Source of the DNA: Dyella sp. M7H15-1
Lineage (GTDB): Bacteria; Pseudomonadota; Gammaproteobacteria; Xanthomonadales; Rhodanobacteraceae
DNA: 64,000 nt
NCBI RefSeq assembly: GCF_004114615.1
Contig: NZ_CP035300.1
Span: 3,100,001 to 3,164,000, forward strand
Direction: 5' to 3'
A model generated the notes under the pieces. The model was not told where the DNA came from, made no database searches, and saw nothing but the letters and a program-made list of their open reading frames with translations. Position 1 is the first letter of the stretch, and the number at the start of each line of letters is the position of its first letter. Both the position numbers and the translations under genes were made by a program. Shown here in pieces: positions 60,724 to 64,000 of this stretch.

Positions 60724-62097
60724 TTACTGGATCACCACGTAATTGAGTCCCTGATCCGTCGCCACCAGCAACACAAGCTGGCGTGGGCGGGCGGAGGCAA
60801 GTCCCTGCAAATCCTGCAGGATGGTGATGCGTCGATTGCCGACACCCACAATCACGTCACCCGCGGAGAGCCCTGCCTGCGCGGCGCGGCTGCTCGGATC
60901 CACGGCTGTCACCGTAATGCCGGACAAGCCCTGGCTGGCTTGCTGCGCACTCAGGTCACTGAACGTAACGCCAGCCAGGCGCGGATCGAGCTTGCCGCCA
61001 TTGAGGGTCGCCAGCTTTTCCGGCGCGAGCTGAGCGGTGATCTGACGCGTGCTGCCGTTGCGCAGTACGCTCAGGTTCACCGTGCTGTTGGCCGGCAGCA
61101 GGCCCTCGGCATTGCTGAGTTGATCGGAGTTCTCCAACGACGAGCCATTGATCGCGGTGACGACATCGCCCACCTGCAAGCCCGCGCGATCGGCGGCCGA
61201 ACCGGGCAGCACGCGTGTGACCACAGCGCCGTTGTTGTCTTTCAGCCCGAGCAGCTTGGCAATATGGGGTGTGATGTCCTGCGTCTGCATGCCGAGACTG
61301 CCGCGGCTCACCTTGCCGTGCGCAATAAGCTGCTGCATCACGCTGCTGGCGATATCGGTCGGGATGGCGAAGCCAATGCCGACGTTGCCGCCTGACGGCG
61401 ACAGGATCATCGTATTAATGCCGATCAGTTCGCCGCGCAGATTCACCAGCGCACCGCCCGAGTTGCCTGGATTGATCGAGGCATCGGTCTGGATGAAGTT
61501 CTGGAAGCTGGAACCACCCAGCCCCGAGCGTTTCAGGGCAGAGACGATACCCGAGGTCACCGTCTGGCCCAGCCCGAACGGATCACCCACCGCCACCACA
61601 AAATCACCCACGCGCAATGCTGACGAATCCGCAATCGGCAACGCCTGCAAACCCGTCGCGCTGATCTTCACCACCGCCACGTCGGTGGCGGGGTCAGTGC
61701 CTACCAGCGTGCCCTTGAAATTGCGGCCATCCTGCAGCGTCACCGTGATGTCATCGGCGCCGCCCACCACGTGATTGTTGGTGAGGATGTAACCCTTGGC
61801 TGCATCCACGATCACGCCCGAGCCAAGGCTTTGCTCGGTCTGTTCTCGAGGCATGCCATTGAGCCCGAAAAACTGCCGGATCACCGGATCGTCGAAAAAC
61901 GGATTGCTCACTCGCACCCGCGTCTTGGTGGAAATATTCACCACCGCGGGCGTTACCTTTTGCAACATCGGTGCGAGCGAGGGCAGCGGTTGGCCATCGA
62001 CGATAGGGGGCAATGCCGCCTGCACGCAGATCGGCGTTGCGGCGATCAAGGTGATAGCGAAAGCAGTGGCGGCACTGCAAAGGAGGCGGCGTTGCAT
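60724..62097 (-). CDS. DegP/DegQ-type periplasmic serine protease
   Basis: 457 residues, HtrA family. Signal peptide (MQRRLLCSAATAFAITLIAA), then the trypsin-like domain with catalytic His (ILTNNHVVGGADDITV), Asp (GTDPATDVAVVKI) and Ser (PGNSGGALVNLRGELIGIN). Two PDZ domains follow (LLGLKDNNGAVVTRVLPGSAADRAGLQVGDVVTAING, and GLSGITVTAVDPSSRAAQAGLSAGDVIVGVGNR). The length and two PDZs fit DegQ/DegP; the LA loop is short, favouring DegQ. 200 bp of unremarkable sequence separates it from the LysM gene. Confidence 0.95.
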   Translation of the reverse strand: MQRRLLCSAATAFAITLIAATPICVQAALPPIVDGQPLPSLAPMLQKVTPAVVNISTKTRVRVSNPFFDDPVIRQFFGLNGMPREQTEQSLGSGVIVDAAKGYILTNNHVVGGADDITVTLQDGRNFKGTLVGTDPATDVAVVKISATGLQALPIADSSALRVGDFVVAVGDPFGLGQTVTSGIVSALKRSGLGGSSFQNFIQTDASINPGNSGGALVNLRGELIGINTMILSPSGGNVGIGFAIPTDIASSVMQQLIAHGKVSRGSLGMQTQDITPHIAKLLGLKDNNGAVVTRVLPGSAADRAGLQVGDVVTAINGSSLENSDQLSNAEGLLPANSTVNLSVLRNGSTRQITAQLAPEKLATLNGGKLDPRLAGVTFSDLSAQQASQGLSGITVTAVDPSSRAAQAGLSAGDVIVGVGNRRITILQDLQGLASARPRQLVLLVATDQGLNYVVIQ

Positions 62098-62426
62098 GAA
62101 ATCTCCTGATCACGATTAACCATTCGGACTGTTCGACTCGGCGATCCGTAAGCGGTTCCCGATAAATGAGATCGGATGACCACTTTACATCGATCGAGCG
62201 CGGGGGTAACGTTCGCCTACGTTCGCAACCACAACATCTTGTGTACAGACGTCAGCGAATGACCTAATGCTGGTGCTTGGTGGGTAAAGTCAGCAAGGGT
62301 GGCTGCCGATACCTGCGAAACCAACGCCAGGTGCGATTTGGTCGGTACCGGTCAACTGATAGAGCCGCATCTGTCTAGTAAGAAACCAATGGGGCCACAA
62401 GGTCACAACGGGAGGTCAGGAAGCCG
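62098..62426. other. 329-bp divergent intergenic region
   Basis: Lies between the divergently transcribed htrA-like and nrdJ genes. It contains the candidate NrdR box at 62229. I see no riboswitch (in particular no B12-box consensus) and no repeat. Promoters must lie here but are not identified. Confidence 0.6.
62229..62244. promoter_or_regulatory. candidate NrdR box
   Basis: CCACAACATCTTGTGT matches the NrdR operator consensus acaCwAtATaTwGtgt at 13 of 16 positions, including the C..A....T..G dyad. It lies 183 bp upstream of the ribonucleotide reductase ATG. NrdR sites usually come in pairs; I could not find a second clear one, which lowers confidence. Confidence 0.5.
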
Positions 62427-64000
62427 ATGAGCACCTTGCGTGCAACAACTACGGGTCTCGACGCCACGGCCATTCCGCTGCAGCCCGCGTCGCAGGACAT
62501 CTGGGACAAGAAATACCGCCTGCGCACCAAGACAGCCGAGCCGGTGGATGCGTCCATCGACGACACCTGGCAGCGTGTTGCACGTGCCCTGTCCGATGTG
62601 GAGGCCACGCCGGAACTGCGCGAGCACTGGTTCGAGCGTTTCCTGTGGGCGCTGCGTCGCGGGGCCATTCCCGCCGGCCGCATTACCTCCAACGCCGGTG
62701 CGCTGGAACACAAGCCGGCGACATCCACCATCAACTGCACCGTGTCCGGCACCATCCATGATTCGATGGATGACATACTGCAGAAGGTGCATGAGGCGGG
62801 GCTTACGTTGAAGGCCGGTTGCGGAATCGGGTACTGCTTCAGCACGTTGCGCCCGCGTGGTGCGTATGTGTCGGGGGCAGGCGCCTACACCAGCGGCCCG
62901 CTGTCCTTCATGGATATCTACGACAAGATGTGTTTCACCGTCTCGTCCGCCGGCGGACGCCGCGGCGCGCAGATGGGCACCTTCGATGTCAGTCATCCGG
63001 ATGTGAAGGAGTTCATTCGCGCCAAGCGCGAGAACGGCCGCCTGCGTCAATTCAATCTGTCGCTGCTGATCACCGACGCCTTCATGCAGGCCGTCGAACA
63101 CGATCAGGATTGGCCGCTGGTCTTCCCCATTCACGTCAAGGAAAAGGACGAAATCCATCTCAACGACCCGTCCAAAGTCATCTGGCGCGAGTGGGAGACG
63201 CACGAAAACTACATCGCGCGGGAAGACGGTCTGGTCGCCTGCAAGATCTACGGCCACATTCGCGCGCGTCACCTGTGGGACATGATCATGGTTTCGACGT
63301 ACGACTACGCCGAACCTGGGTTCATCCTCATTGATAAGGTGAACGAGATGAACAACAACTGGTGGTGCGAGGATATTCGCGCTACCAATCCTTGCGGCGA
63401 GCAGCCCTTGCCACCCTACGGCTCCTGCCTGCTCGGCTCCGTCAACCTCACCACCTTCGTACGCGATCCCTTCGACCCCAAGGCTCGCTTCGACTGGGAC
63501 GAATACCGCGAGGTAGTGAAGATCTTCACCCGCATGCTCGACAACGTAGTGGAGATCAACGGTCTGCCGTTGGAGCAGCAGCGCAACGAGATCCTCTCCA
63601 AGCGCCGCCACGGCATGGGCTTCCTTGGTCTGGGCAGCGCGCTCACCATGCTGAAGATGCGCTACGGCACCGCCGAGGCAGTGGCCTTCACCGAAGAAGT
63701 GTCGCGTGAAATGGCCGTGGCTGGTTGGGAAGTTGCGCTCGATCTGGCCAAGGAAAAAGGCCCTGCGCCCGTGCTCGCCAAAAACTACACCGTCACCGGC
63801 GACATGCTGCGCAAGCGTCCGGAAATGGCCGAAGACGGCTACAAGGCTGGCGATCTGATCCCCGGCCGCGTGCTGCACGCCAAATACAGCCGTTACATGC
63901 AACGTGTGGCCAGCGTGGCGCCGAATCTAGTCAAGGAGCTGGCTGAAGTGGGTGCGCGCTTCACCCACCACACCTCCATCGCGCCCACCGGCACCATCTC
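62427..64000 (+). CDS. nrdJ: adenosylcobalamin-dependent ribonucleotide reductase, 3'-truncated
   Basis: The first 524 codons of a class II enzyme that makes deoxyribonucleotides with coenzyme B12. After an N-terminal ATP-cone-free start (MSTLRATTTGLDATAIPLQP) come DIWDKKYRLRTK, RGAIPAGRITSNAGALEHKPATSTINCTVSG (first redox Cys), GGRRGAQMGTFDVSHPDVKEFI, the active-site loop NPCGEQPLPPYGSCLLGSVNL with Cys and Glu, and APTGTIS at the window edge. GGAGG ribosome-binding site 9 nt upstream of the ATG. Requires B12, consistent with cobQ in the window. The frame is open to the end of the window. Confidence 0.95.
   Translation, partial: MSTLRATTTGLDATAIPLQPASQDIWDKKYRLRTKTAEPVDASIDDTWQRVARALSDVEATPELREHWFERFLWALRRGAIPAGRITSNAGALEHKPATSTINCTVSGTIHDSMDDILQKVHEAGLTLKAGCGIGYCFSTLRPRGAYVSGAGAYTSGPLSFMDIYDKMCFTVSSAGGRRGAQMGTFDVSHPDVKEFIRAKRENGRLRQFNLSLLITDAFMQAVEHDQDWPLVFPIHVKEKDEIHLNDPSKVIWREWETHENYIAREDGLVACKIYGHIRARHLWDMIMVSTYDYAEPGFILIDKVNEMNNNWWCEDIRATNPCGEQPLPPYGSCLLGSVNLTTFVRDPFDPKARFDWDEYREVVKIFTRMLDNVVEINGLPLEQQRNEILSKRRHGMGFLGLGSALTMLKMRYGTAEAVAFTEEVSREMAVAGWEVALDLAKEKGPAPVLAKNYTVTGDMLRKRPEMAEDGYKAGDLIPGRVLHAKYSRYMQRVASVAPNLVKELAEVGARFTHHTSIAPTGTI

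Noticed and set aside
62403-63902. Long minus-strand open frame (499 codons) opposite nrdJ
   Set aside because: It is the GC-rich antisense shadow of the class II ribonucleotide reductase, whose motifs are clear on the plus strand.

Overview
The window looks like a chromosomal segment of a GC-rich gammaproteobacterium of the Xanthomonadales, most likely Rhodanobacteraceae (Dyella, Luteibacter or Frateuria-like). This is inferred from gene content and order (ruvC-ruvA-kup-ruvB-ybgC-tolQRAB-pal-cpoB-queE; ybeD-lipB-lipA-prc), an SAH riboswitch in front of ahcY, and many short hairpin repeats between genes. No database search was possible.

Layout. Positions 1-6600 hold amino-acid and one-carbon metabolism: a partial homoserine dehydrogenase, an APC permease, metF, ilvE and ahcY with its SAH riboswitch. 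Positions 6602-6854 carry a perfect 90-bp palindrome that ends a truncated BrnT-like toxin gene. Positions 6912-29971 are one long minus-strand cluster for a contractile injection system of the extracellular (eCIS, Afp/PVC-like) type. Read in the direction of transcription it runs: five unrecognised small genes, a DUF4255 (Afp16-like) protein, a carboxypeptidase-regulatory-like protein, sheath, tube 1, a tail assembly protein, a DUF6760-like gene, tube 2, a repeat-invaded stretch, a LysM/CIS-tube protein, gpD-like hub, gpV-like spike, PAAR tip, gp25, a small coiled coil, two baseplate J proteins, a gpI-like tail protein, two related fibre-like proteins and an AAA+ ATPase. No capsid, terminase, integrase or lysis genes are present, so it is not a prophage. 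I found no obvious tape-measure protein and no recognisable toxin. A NarL/LuxR-type response regulator at 30176 is divergent from the cluster.

Positions 31152-35379 hold cobQ, an FmdB zinc-ribbon protein and aspS. Positions 35458-38000 are accessory: an esterase, an IS200/IS605 transposase with matching hairpin ends, and an AT-rich pentapeptide-repeat gene. Positions 38228-49572 hold yebC, the Holliday-junction genes and the Tol-Pal envelope operon. Positions 49710-54201 hold lipoate synthesis and the Prc protease. The 3' 1031 bp of prc is duplicated 2.5 kb downstream, and an AT-rich FUSC-like membrane protein gene lies between the copies. The window ends with an M17 aminopeptidase, a HAD hydrolase, a substrate-binding/LysM fusion, a DegQ-type protease and the start of a B12-dependent ribonucleotide reductase behind a candidate NrdR box.

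A recurring theme is invasion by small palindromic and heptameric repeats. They sit inside the eCIS locus, at the ends of aspS and of the response regulator, in front of ruvB and tolR, and across the tolA start codon.
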